The notes beneath the pieces were generated by a model. The model had not been told where the DNA came from and did not search any database. It saw only the letters and a list, made by a program, of their open reading frames with translations. Position numbers and translations under genes: made by a program. Shown piece after piece: positions 5,648 through 12,085 of a DNA stretch of 13,458 bases (the stretch's first letter is position 1; the number at the start of each line of letters is the position of its first letter). The stretch spans positions 1 through 13,458 of the forward strand of contig JAITAJ010000210.1 of assembly GCA_031284185.1 (NCBI GenBank), read 5' to 3'. The DNA comes from Accumulibacter sp. GTDB taxonomy: Bacteria; Pseudomonadota; Gammaproteobacteria; Burkholderiales; Rhodocyclaceae.

Positions 5648-7006
5648 ATGAACCACGAAAGTCGCCACTCGATATTTCTCCGGCAATCCCGTCTGATCCT
5701 CGGCTATGCCTGGCCGATGCTGATCGCCCACCTGGTCTCGATGGGAATGCCGGTGATCGATACGATTCTGCTCGGACACCACGGCACCGACGATCTCGCC
5801 GCGGTGGCGGTCGGTGGCGGCATCTACATCACGGTCGTTCTCTCGCTGGCCGGCATCGTGCAGGCGGTATCGCCGATCGCCGCGCAACTCAAGGGCGCGG
5901 GCAGGGACGACGAATTGGCCGGCATACTGCACCAGGGATTCTGGCTGGCGCTCATCCTCTCCGTTCCGGGCGCGCTGTGCCTGCTCTACCCCGACTTCCT
6001 GCTCGAACTCTCATCGCTCGAACCGGTGGTCGACGCCAAGGCGCGTGATTACCTGACGGTACTGGCCTGGGGCGTGCCCGCGGTGCTCCTCTATCGCGCG
6101 TTCTATGCGTTCTGCATCGCCGTCGGCCTGCCACGCCCGCTGATGAGCATCTCGCTGATCTGCACGCTGATCCACGGGCTGCTGGCCAGCGCGCTGGTCT
6201 CCGGCAAATGGGGCGGCGCGCCGCTCGGAGTGGTCGGCTGTGGCATCTCGAACGTGCTGATCGGCTACCTGGCGCTGGCCGCCGGGGCGCTGCACATGCG
6301 CGCCAGCGTGAAACTGCGCGGCCACCGTCTGTTCGCGGGCTGGCGCGGCCCGCGCCTGGACACGCAGAAGGCGCTGCTGCGCCTGGGAATGCCGATGGGT
6401 TTTTCGGGCTTCATCGAAATATCGACCTTCAGCTTCGTCGCGCTGTTCGTCGCTCGCCTGGGGACCGAAGTCGTGGCCAGTCACCGCATCGTTGCCAATC
6501 TGGCCGGCGTGTGCTACATGCTGCCGCTGTCGCTGGGGCTGGCCACGCTGCCCTGTGTCGGCCATGCCGTCGGCGCCCGCGACTGGCGCCGCGCCCGCAT
6601 TTCCGCCGTGGCCGGAATCGCCATTGCCTGTCTGATATCGGTGCTCTTCGGCGTCGCGTTATGGCTCGGCAGAACGGCCCTGATCGACGTCTACACCGAC
6701 GATCCGGCGTTGCGCGGCATCTGTCTGTCGCTGATCGTCTACCTGGCGGCCAATCAATTCTGTGACGCGATACAGACGGTTGCCGCCCATGCCTTGCGCG
6801 GCTACAAGATCACCTTCGTGCCGATGCTGGCGCACATCGTCGCCTTCTGGGGTATCGGGCTGTTCGGCGGATGGTGGCTCGCCTTTCGCGCGCCGCGTCC
6901 GATGGGCATCACCGGCTTCTGGCTGGCCATGCTGCTGAGCGTCCTCTTCGCGGCCATCATTCTGGGCGGGCTGCTGTTTGTCAGAGGACAGAGTTCCAGA
7001 GGATAG
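5648..7006 (+). CDS. MATE family multidrug efflux transporter (NorM-like)
   Basis: An inner-membrane cation-coupled exporter of 452 residues with about 12 hydrophobic segments, the usual MATE size. The first half opens with RLILGYAWPMLIAHLVSMGMPVIDTILLGHHGTDDLAAVAVGG, where the first and second helices and the following loop match the family. The second half starts at LRLGMPMGFSGFIEISTF with the repeated VASHRIVANLAGVCYMLPLSLGLA pattern typical of the C-lobe. The ATG at 5648 is chosen for its fit to the family N-terminus. It has no proper Shine-Dalgarno because repeat copy C ends one base upstream; the open frame before it is repeat sequence. The last residues, RGQSSRG, and the stop come from repeat copy D. 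Substrate unknown. The gene is convergent with the DUF192 gene. Confidence 0.92.
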   Translation: MNHESRHSIFLRQSRLILGYAWPMLIAHLVSMGMPVIDTILLGHHGTDDLAAVAVGGGIYITVVLSLAGIVQAVSPIAAQLKGAGRDDELAGILHQGFWLALILSVPGALCLLYPDFLLELSSLEPVVDAKARDYLTVLAWGVPAVLLYRAFYAFCIAVGLPRPLMSISLICTLIHGLLASALVSGKWGGAPLGVVGCGISNVLIGYLALAAGALHMRASVKLRGHRLFAGWRGPRLDTQKALLRLGMPMGFSGFIEISTFSFVALFVARLGTEVVASHRIVANLAGVCYMLPLSLGLATLPCVGHAVGARDWRRARISAVAGIAIACLISVLFGVALWLGRTALIDVYTDDPALRGICLSLIVYLAANQFCDAIQTVAAHALRGYKITFVPMLAHIVAFWGIGLFGGWWLAFRAPRPMGITGFWLAMLLSVLFAAIILGGLLFVRGQSSRG

Positions 7007-7060
7007 ATATTGATCTGTCTTCTGTCCTCTCAAATTTCTGTCTTCTGAAACTGCCCTCTG
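6982..7060. repeat. Intergenic inverted-repeat element, copy D (arms only)
   Basis: A 79-bp short version. The left arm (CAGAGGACAG, CAGAGGATAG) and right arm (CTGTCTTCTG, CTGTCCTCTC, CTGTCTTCTG, CTGCCCTCTG) face each other across only ATATTGAT. Both core hairpins of the other copies are missing. It lies between the convergent MATE and DUF192 genes, overlaps the MATE 3' end and ends 9 bp before the DUF192 stop. Paired arms could form a hairpin on either transcript. Confidence 0.8.
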
Positions 7061-7069
7061 AAAAGTGTC

Positions 7070-7510
7070 TCATCGCGGAACCGGGGACTTCTCCAGCCCG
7101 CCGACGCGTTGTCCCGGCTTGATCCCCTTCTCCGCGAAGTAGCCGCGGTTCATCTCCAGCGCGAACCGTACCGGCGCGCTGGCGCAATGGTTGTTTTCCG
7201 TCTGCGGCTCCATGTCCTCGATGTTCAGAATCCTGCCCTGGTCGTCGAGAAAGGCCACCGAAAGCGGCAGGAAGGTATTGCGCATCCACATGCAATGGCG
7301 CGCGGCCCACGGAAAAACGAAGAGCATTCCTCGATGAGGCTCCATGCGCTTTCTGTTCATCAGCCCTTGCATACGGGTGGACTGATCGGCGGCGACCTCC
7401 GCCTCGATACGATGGAACCCCACCGTAAGCTCGATCGACGGCACCTGCGCCGCCGCCGCCGTGACGAGAATGGACAGGACGATGCCTGACACAGCTTTTG
7501 CTCGGAACAT
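7070..7510 (-). CDS. Secreted DUF192 family protein
   Basis: A protein of 146 residues with an N-terminal signal peptide (about residues 1-21, ending TAAAAQ) and a single DUF192 domain. Family features are visible: a first strand IELTVGFHRIEAEVA, then RMQGLMNRKRM (46-56), GMLFVFPW (61-68), CMWMRNTFLPLSVAFLDD (73-90) and GRILNIEDMEP. The function of DUF192 is not established; members are small, often exported beta-rich proteins found widely in bacteria. The start at 7510 is supported by GGAG nine bases upstream and by the signal peptide. The open frame extends upstream only through repeat copy E. Transcribed in the same direction as uxaC but separated from it by copy E, whose core has a terminator pointing this way. 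Confidence 0.9.
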   Translation of the reverse strand: MFRAKAVSGIVLSILVTAAAAQVPSIELTVGFHRIEAEVAADQSTRMQGLMNRKRMEPHRGMLFVFPWAARHCMWMRNTFLPLSVAFLDDQGRILNIEDMEPQTENNHCASAPVRFALEMNRGYFAEKGIKPGQRVGGLEKSPVPR

Positions 7511-7610
7511 GCGATTCAACTCCGTTGGATCCAGAGGACAGAAAACAGAAGATAGAAGACAGATGACAGAAGACAGATGAGCTTGCGGCGCTTCGCGCCG
7601 GGTGAGGACG

Positions 7611-7629
7611 AAAAACCGAGCGCTCGGTT
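7611..7629 (-). terminator. uxaC: Rho-independent terminator in repeat core E
   Basis: On the minus strand the perfect palindrome AACCGAGCGCTCGGTT is followed by T5 and CG, as in copy A. It points the same way as uxaC and lies about 120 bp after its stop codon. Confidence 0.55.
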
Positions 7630-7632
7630 TCT

Positions 7633-7746
7633 CTGTCTTCTGTCCTCTCAAACCTCTGTCCTCTGGAACTGTCTTCTGTCCTCTCAAACCTCTGTCCTCT
7701 GGAACTGTCCTCTCAAACCTCTGTCCTCTGGAACTGTCTTCTGGAA
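7633..7746. repeat. Tandem 36-bp repeat within copy E
   Basis: A 36-bp unit starting CTGTCTTCTGTCC and ending CTCTGGAA occurs perfectly twice (7633-7668 and 7669-7704). A third copy has lost 7 bases (7705-7733), followed by a 13-base partial unit (7734-7746). This looks like recent slippage expansion of one arm. Confidence 0.9.
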
Positions 7747-7747
7747 C

Positions 7748-9169
7748 TCAATCCTCGATGCCGGGAATGGCGAAATAATTCCTGGCGTTGTGGTAGCAGA
7801 TGTCCTGCACCATGGCACCGAAGGTATCGAAATCCGCCGGAATCTCGCCCGCTTCCATCCAGCCGCCGACCAGCGCGCACAGGATGCGGCGGAAATACTC
7901 GTGGCGCGGAAAGGACAGGAAGCTGCGCGAATAGGTGAGCATGCCGACGAAACGCGACAAGAGCCCGGTATTGGCCAGACAGATCATCTGCCGGCGCATC
8001 CCTTCGATGTGGTCGTTGAACCACCAGGCCGAGCCGCTTTGCAGCTTGCCGGGAACCGAGCCGTCCTGGAAACAGCCCATGATCGTACAGAGCGCTTCGA
8101 GATCATTCGGGTTGAGCGAGTAGAGAATCGTCTTCGGCAACGACCCGTCGACCTGCAAGGCATCGAGGAACAGGGCCAGCTTCTCGGCCATCGGTCGGTC
8201 GGCCACGGCATCGTAGCCGGTATCGGGGCCGAGCCTCGTGAACATGGTCGTGTTGAGGTTGCGAAGCGCCGCCAGGTGCAACTGCATGACCCAGCCGCGA
8301 CGCGCGTTCATTCGCCCGACTTCGAGCAGCAGCGCGGTCTTGAACGCCTCGGCCTCTTCCGGCGCGGGAAGTTCGCCCGCGATGAATCTGGCGAAAAGCC
8401 CTTCCAGCTTCCGCTCTGGAACGAAGGCCGCGACCGGCGCCAGCAGGCCGTGATCGGAGGCGCGGCAGCCGAGTTCATGGAAGGTGTCATGACGCTTCTG
8501 CAAGGCGGCGACCAGCTCCCGATACGAACCGATATCCACGTCGGCGGCGGCGCCGAGCTTGCCGAGGTAGGCTTTCCATGCCTCCGGGCATTCGACGGCC
8601 AGCGCCTTGTCGGGACGATAACTGGGCACCATCACCGGCTCACCGGACCGGCGCGCCCGGGCATAGGCGATGTGGTGCGCGAGCGTGTCGGCCGGATCGT
8701 CGGTCGTACCGACGGCCTTGACCTTCATCTTCTGCAACAGCGAGCGAGCGCCGAATTCCGGCTTGACCAGCAGCGCGTTGCAGGCTTCCCAAACCATCGG
8801 AGCCGTCTTCTCGGACAGCGGCGCGTCGATGCCGAAATAACGTTGCAGCTCGAGGTGCGTCCAGTGGTAGAGCGGATTGCCGGCCAGTTTCGGCACGGTC
8901 CGCGCCCATGCCGTGAACGTGCGATAGTCCGCCGGGTGCCCGGTGATGTCTTCTTCCGGCACGCCGTTGGCGCGCATGAGACGCCACTTGTAATGGTCGC
9001 CGCCCAGCCAGGCATGCGCCAGATCGTGGAAACACGAATTGGCGGCGATGTCCGCCGGCGGCAGATGGCAGTGATAGTCGATGATCGGCATCTCCGCCGC
9101 GTAGTCATGGAACAGCCGCTGCGAACACGCATCCGGCAGCAACAGATCGGCATTCATGAAAGCTCTCAT
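7748..9169 (-). CDS. uxaC: Uronate isomerase (glucuronate/galacturonate isomerase)
   Basis: A cytoplasmic enzyme that converts D-glucuronate to D-fructuronate and D-galacturonate to D-tagaturonate, the first step of hexuronate breakdown. It has 473 residues (E. coli UxaC is about 470). The amidohydrolase-fold metal site is visible as DYHCHLPP with H33 and H35, followed by the family block WLGGDHYKWRLMRANG. Further UxaC blocks include NPLYHWTHLELQRYFGI, GTTDDPADTL and GWVMQLHLAALRNLN. The start at 9169 (MRAFMNADLL) aligns with E. coli MTPFMTEDFLL and has GGAG seven bases upstream; an ATG two codons earlier is too close to that site. Divergent from lysR, with a dyad in between, and close to a TRAP operon, suggesting one uronate utilisation locus. 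Other pathway genes (uxaB, uxuA/B, kdgK) are not in view. Confidence 0.96.
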   Translation of the reverse strand: MRAFMNADLLLPDACSQRLFHDYAAEMPIIDYHCHLPPADIAANSCFHDLAHAWLGGDHYKWRLMRANGVPEEDITGHPADYRTFTAWARTVPKLAGNPLYHWTHLELQRYFGIDAPLSEKTAPMVWEACNALLVKPEFGARSLLQKMKVKAVGTTDDPADTLAHHIAYARARRSGEPVMVPSYRPDKALAVECPEAWKAYLGKLGAAADVDIGSYRELVAALQKRHDTFHELGCRASDHGLLAPVAAFVPERKLEGLFARFIAGELPAPEEAEAFKTALLLEVGRMNARRGWVMQLHLAALRNLNTTMFTRLGPDTGYDAVADRPMAEKLALFLDALQVDGSLPKTILYSLNPNDLEALCTIMGCFQDGSVPGKLQSGSAWWFNDHIEGMRRQMICLANTGLLSRFVGMLTYSRSFLSFPRHEYFRRILCALVGGWMEAGEIPADFDTFGAMVQDICYHNARNYFAIPGIED

Positions 9170-9280
9170 TTGCATTCTCCGTGTTTTGAACAGGTCTCCG
9201 GCCCTCGCCATACAAGCAATTTCCCCGGCCATTATGCGGAAGAAGAAGGTTTCGATCCAATACTATAAATGAAGCGCCGC

Positions 9281-9297
9281 TATACAAGAACGGTATA
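9281..9297. promoter_or_regulatory. Probable LysR-type regulator binding site
   Basis: TATAC-N7-GTATA is a perfect 5-bp inverted repeat that fits the T-N11-A rule for LysR-family operators. It sits in the 193-bp gap between divergent uxaC and lysR, 66 bp before the lysR start. A further related half-site, CGGTATATCG, lies near 9331. A minus-strand CATAAT at 9231-9236 could be a uxaC -10 box but has no good -35. The spacing suits combined autoregulation and control of uxaC. Confidence 0.5.
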
Positions 9298-9362
9298 AAC
9301 CTGTAATTTCTCTCGCCGTATCGGTATATCGACATTGTTGCGCCAGCGGGAGGTGAGGGACA

Positions 9363-10283
9363 ATGGACGTGCGACGCCTGAAGTATTTCATCGTGACCGC
9401 CGAGGAACGGAGCATCAGCCGCGCCGCGGAACGGCTGCACATCACGCAACCCCCGCTGACCCGGCACATCCAGTCGATGGAAGAAGAACTCGGCGTGCTC
9501 TTGTTCAACCGCACGAGTTGGGGGGTCGAACTCACGCAGGCGGGAATGGCGCTCTTGAAGCACGCGCACAACATCGGCGCGCACATCGAACTGGCCATCG
9601 AGCAGGTCCGCCGCGTCGCCGCGGGTCAGGCGGGGCGGATCGACATCGGTGTGTTCGGTTCGGCGATGATCAGCATCGTTCCCCGTCTGCTGCGCATTTT
9701 TTCTTCCGCCCAGCCCGACGTCAAGATCGTGCTGCACAACATGCCCAAGGAGCGTCAGATCAATGCCTTGCATCAGGGACGCATCCTTGCCGTGTTCGAC
9801 CGCTATCTCCCGGAATTTCCGAACATCCGTTCCGAGCGCGTCTGCCGGGAACCGATCTGGGTCGCCGTCCACCGCGACAATCCGCTCGCCGCCCTGACGC
9901 GCATCAGCCTCGACGATCTGCGCGGCGAACCCCTGATCGACGAACAGGATCCGAGCGTCTCGATCGCTTGCAGGGAACTGTTCAGACACCACGGCTTCGA
10001 GCCTCTGGTGGTGCAGAAGGCCGCCGATCTCGTTGCCGCCACGATCATGGTCTCCGGCGGATTCGGCACGACCCTGCTGCCCGAATCGATTCTCGACCTG
10101 CGGCTCCCCAGAGTCATCTATCGGCCATTGGCCGCCGAAACCGAGTGCATGATCGACCTTCATTGCGCCTACCGCAAGGACGAGGAATCGCCCCTGCTCG
10201 AAAAACTGCTCGAATGCGTGCGCGCATATACCCACCCGAGCGGCACCGGCAGTTCCGAGCCGTCTCATACCGATAACGTATGA
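9363..10283 (+). CDS. LysR-type transcriptional regulator
   Basis: A DNA-binding regulator of 306 residues. Residues 1-60 form the winged helix-turn-helix: LKYFIVTAEERSISRAAERLHITQPPLTRHIQSMEEELGV, followed by LFNRTSWGVELTQAG. Residues about 90-295 form the two-lobed effector domain, starting GRIDIGVFGSAM and including the second-lobe segment SGGFGTTLLPESIL (about 231-244). The start is supported by GGAGGTGAGGG just upstream of the ATG. The gene sits between uxaC (divergent) and the TRAP operon (same strand), so by position it probably controls one or both in response to a uronate or a downstream intermediate. That effector is inferred only. The C-terminal tail (THPSGTGSSEPSHTDNV) is outside the usual domain. 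No repeat element or terminator follows it. Confidence 0.93.
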   Translation: MDVRRLKYFIVTAEERSISRAAERLHITQPPLTRHIQSMEEELGVLLFNRTSWGVELTQAGMALLKHAHNIGAHIELAIEQVRRVAAGQAGRIDIGVFGSAMISIVPRLLRIFSSAQPDVKIVLHNMPKERQINALHQGRILAVFDRYLPEFPNIRSERVCREPIWVAVHRDNPLAALTRISLDDLRGEPLIDEQDPSVSIACRELFRHHGFEPLVVQKAADLVAATIMVSGGFGTTLLPESILDLRLPRVIYRPLAAETECMIDLHCAYRKDEESPLLEKLLECVRAYTHPSGTGSSEPSHTDNV

Positions 10284-10303
10284 TCCTCATTCGGAAATAG
10301 CAT

Positions 10304-10332
10304 TTGAAGTATGCCGGCTTGTTCCACATAAT
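10304..10332 (+). promoter_or_regulatory. Sigma70-like promoter for the TRAP operon
   Basis: TTGAAG (10304-10309), a 17-bp spacer, then CATAAT (10327-10332): four and five matches to the consensus boxes at ideal spacing. TTCCACA occurs at 10322-10328 and again at 10341-10347, one 19-bp step apart, over the -10 and likely start; it could be an operator. Transcription would begin near 10339, leaving a leader of about 190 bases before dctP. Confidence 0.5.
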
Positions 10333-10383
10333 CCGAAAAATTCCACAACATCCTTGCCGCGCGAAGCGATCAGGGGGAGGGGC

Positions 10384-10518
10384 ATGAACAGCGCAAACGG
10401 CAAGGCGCGTCGACAGACGCTGCCGCCGGTGATTCAGAAATGGGGGATGGTTGAACACGTCGGCTCGATCCCTCGCTCGGCAGACCGGAAAACGAAAATC
10501 TTTTCATATGTTTCTTGA
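10384..10518 (+). CDS. Possible 44-residue leader ORF before dctP
   Basis: An ATG preceded by a very purine-rich ribosome site (AGGGGGAGGGGC) opens a 44-codon frame, starting MNSANGKARRQTLPPVIQKW and ending FSYVS. Its TGA (10516-10518) lies inside the TTGAGGGA that serves as dctP ribosome site, and dctP starts 10 bases further on, an arrangement suited to translational coupling. A hairpin (GGCA, bulge, GCGTC-GACA-GACGC, TGCC; 10399-10424) forms within the ORF. The protein is not recognised and has no domain, signal peptide or membrane segment. It may be a real small protein, a regulatory leader, or simply an untranslated leader with a chance ribosome-site match. Confidence 0.35.
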   Translation: MNSANGKARRQTLPPVIQKWGMVEHVGSIPRSADRKTKIFSYVS

Positions 10519-10528
10519 GGGAAAAACC

Positions 10529-11503
10529 ATGCAAATCAAATTGAAGACCATCCTGGGCGCTGCGCTTGTTTCCACTTTCGTCGCGGGCGTGGCTCATGCG
10601 CGTGATTTCCGTTCGGCCGACGTGCACCCGCTCGATTATCCGACGGTCACGTATGCCAAGAAGATCGGCGAGATCGTCAGCCAGAAGACCGGCGGCAAAT
10701 ACGACGTCAAGGTCTTCGGCAACAGCTCGCTCGGTTCAGAAAACGATACCGTGCAGCAGGTCAAGATCGGCGCGCTGGACATGGTGCGTGTCAGTACCGC
10801 GACCTTCCACGGCATCGTGCCCGAGTCGGTGATCCCCGCGCTGCCCTTCCTTTTCCGCGATATCGACCACTACCGCAAGGTCATCTACGGCCCCCTGGGC
10901 GACAAGATTCTGGCCGCGTTCGAGAAGGAAGGTTTCGTCGGTCTCGCGCTGCTGGAATCCGGCGCGCGCTCGTTCTACGGCAAGAAGCCGATCCGCACGC
11001 TGGCCGACGCCAAAGGCATGAAGATCCGCGTCCAGCCGTCCGACCTGATGATCGGTCTGGTGCAATCCATCGGCGCCAATCCCACGCCGATTCCCTATGC
11101 CGAGGTCTATACCGCGCTGAAGACCGGCCTGGTTGACGCCGCCGAGAACAACTACCCGTCCTACGAAACCGCGAAGCACTTTGAAGCCGCCCCGGTTTAC
11201 AGCGAAACGGAACACGTGATGCTGCCCGAGGTTCTGGTCTTCTCGAAGAAGGTCTGGGACACGCTGAGCAAGGAAGAACGGCAGATCATCCGCGACGCGG
11301 CCAAGGAGAGCATTCCCTTCTATTCGGATTCGTGGACCAAGAAGGAACAGATTTCCAAGGACGCCACGATCAAGGGCGGCGCCACCTACGTCTCGGACGT
11401 CAAGAAGCCCGAGTTCGTCGCCGCCGTCAGGCCGGTCTGGGAAAAATTCGCCGCGACGCCCGAACTCAAGAAGCTGGTTCAGGACATCGTAGACACCAAG
11501 TAA
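10529..11503 (+). CDS. dctP: TRAP transporter solute-binding protein (DctP), probable uronate ligand
   Basis: The periplasmic substrate-binding subunit, 324 residues with a signal peptide 1-24 ending VAHA. Domain features are SQKTGGKYDVKVFGNSSLGSE (51-71), PALPFLFRD (103-111), KGMKIRVQPSD (162-172) with the ligand-carboxylate arginine R167, IPYAEVYTALKTGLVDAAENNYPSY (188-212) and SKKVWDTLSKEER. The start is set by GAGGGA seven bases before ATG 10529. Upstream in-frame codons (10451, 10508) have no such support. Several characterised DctP proteins of this general type bind D-glucuronate or D-galacturonate, and uxaC with its likely regulator lies next door, so a hexuronate is the best guess. 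It is the first gene of dctPQM; a terminator hairpin follows, as expected when the binding protein is made in excess over the membrane subunits. Confidence 0.95.
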   Translation: MQIKLKTILGAALVSTFVAGVAHARDFRSADVHPLDYPTVTYAKKIGEIVSQKTGGKYDVKVFGNSSLGSENDTVQQVKIGALDMVRVSTATFHGIVPESVIPALPFLFRDIDHYRKVIYGPLGDKILAAFEKEGFVGLALLESGARSFYGKKPIRTLADAKGMKIRVQPSDLMIGLVQSIGANPTPIPYAEVYTALKTGLVDAAENNYPSYETAKHFEAAPVYSETEHVMLPEVLVFSKKVWDTLSKEERQIIRDAAKESIPFYSDSWTKKEQISKDATIKGGATYVSDVKKPEFVAAVRPVWEKFAATPELKKLVQDIVDTK

Positions 11504-11533
11504 CCCGTCCGATCGGTACGCTTGCCATCGCGC

Positions 11534-11576
11534 GCCCGAAGTCGCGGCCCCATTCAGGCGGCTTCGGGCTGTTTTT
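11534..11576 (+). terminator. Terminator/attenuator hairpin between dctP and dctQ
   Basis: A 12-bp stem: GCCCGAAGTCGC (11534-11545) pairs with GCGGCTTCGGGC (11558-11569), with one G-U pair and a 12-base loop. TGTTTTTCG follows, so it looks like a rho-independent terminator. It lies inside the operon, 30 bp after the dctP stop and 15 bp before the dctQ ATG, so it should allow only partial read-through into dctQM and protect the dctP mRNA 3' end. Confidence 0.75.
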
Positions 11577-11590
11577 CGTGGAAGAACGCA

Positions 11591-12085
11591 ATGGATTGGC
11601 TCACAAGACTGAACGCCCGCCTGTCGCGCTGGGCGCTGTATGTTGCGGTCGCCGCGCTGCTGGGGATCGTCGGCGTCGTCGTCGGATCGGTGATCTGGCG
11701 CTACATTCTCAATGACGCGCCGGCCTGGTCGGAACAGGTCGCGCTCATTCTGGTCATCTGCGTCGCCATGTTCGGCGCCGCGGCGGGCGTGCGCGACGAA
11801 GGCCACATCGGCATGGAATCGCTGGTCGGATTGCTGCCGGGGAACACGCAGTTCTGGATCGGCAACATCGTCGGCCTCCTCACGATCGTCTTCGGCCTCG
11901 CCGTGACCTGGGGATGCGCCACGATGGCGGACGCCGTGTGGACGAACGCCATTCCCACGCTGGGCATCTCCGAAGCCTGGCGCTACGCGCCCTGCATCGT
12001 CTCGGGCATCCTGATCATCCTGTTCTCGATCGAGCACCTGATCGCAATGTACACTGACGAGGAAGTGATCCCATCATGGCACTGA
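11591..12085 (+). CDS. dctQ: TRAP transporter small membrane subunit (DctQ)
   Basis: The small inner-membrane subunit of 164 residues with four membrane segments at about 17-40, 47-68, 88-112 and 130-153, the family pattern. Typical sequence marks are WRYILNDAPAWSEQVAL (36-52) and GVRDEGHIGMESLVGLLP (66-83), which in DctQ proteins connect helices one to three. The start at 11591 (MDWLTRLN) fits the family and has a weak GGAAGAA site; the frame is open upstream across the terminator hairpin but without a ribosome site. Its last 10 bases overlap the dctM start, so the two subunits are translationally coupled. It pairs with DctM to form the Na+-driven channel that takes ligand from the DctP at 10529. 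Confidence 0.93.
   Translation: MDWLTRLNARLSRWALYVAVAALLGIVGVVVGSVIWRYILNDAPAWSEQVALILVICVAMFGAAAGVRDEGHIGMESLVGLLPGNTQFWIGNIVGLLTIVFGLAVTWGCATMADAVWTNAIPTLGISEAWRYAPCIVSGILIILFSIEHLIAMYTDEEVIPSWH

Larger units (their letters stand above)
7532..7746 (-). repeat. Intergenic inverted-repeat element, copy E (reverse orientation, expanded arm)
   Basis: The longest copy. Order on the plus strand: purine arm from CAGAGGACAG (7532), CGGCGC-TTC-GCGCCG hairpin (7586-7600), A5 and the palindrome AACCGAGCGCTCGGTT (7614-7629), then a pyrimidine arm. The core order is therefore reversed relative to A-C. The pyrimidine arm has grown by tandem duplication (7633-7746). It ends one base before the uxaC stop codon and begins about 20 bp before the DUF192 start. 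Confidence 0.87.

Noticed and set aside
7577..9268. A 563-codon plus-strand open frame opposite uxaC
   Set aside because: It begins in repeat copy E and mirrors uxaC. Composition is Arg/Gly/Gln-rich as in antisense frames, and it has no ribosome site.
9105..10268. A 387-codon minus-strand open frame opposite lysR
   Set aside because: It crosses the uxaC/lysR promoter gap and mirrors lysR; it carries no family motifs.
10736..12037. A 433-codon minus-strand open frame opposite dctP and dctQ
   Set aside because: It spans two well-supported genes and a terminator in antisense and is rich in Asp/Arg/Gly with no domain: a shadow frame.
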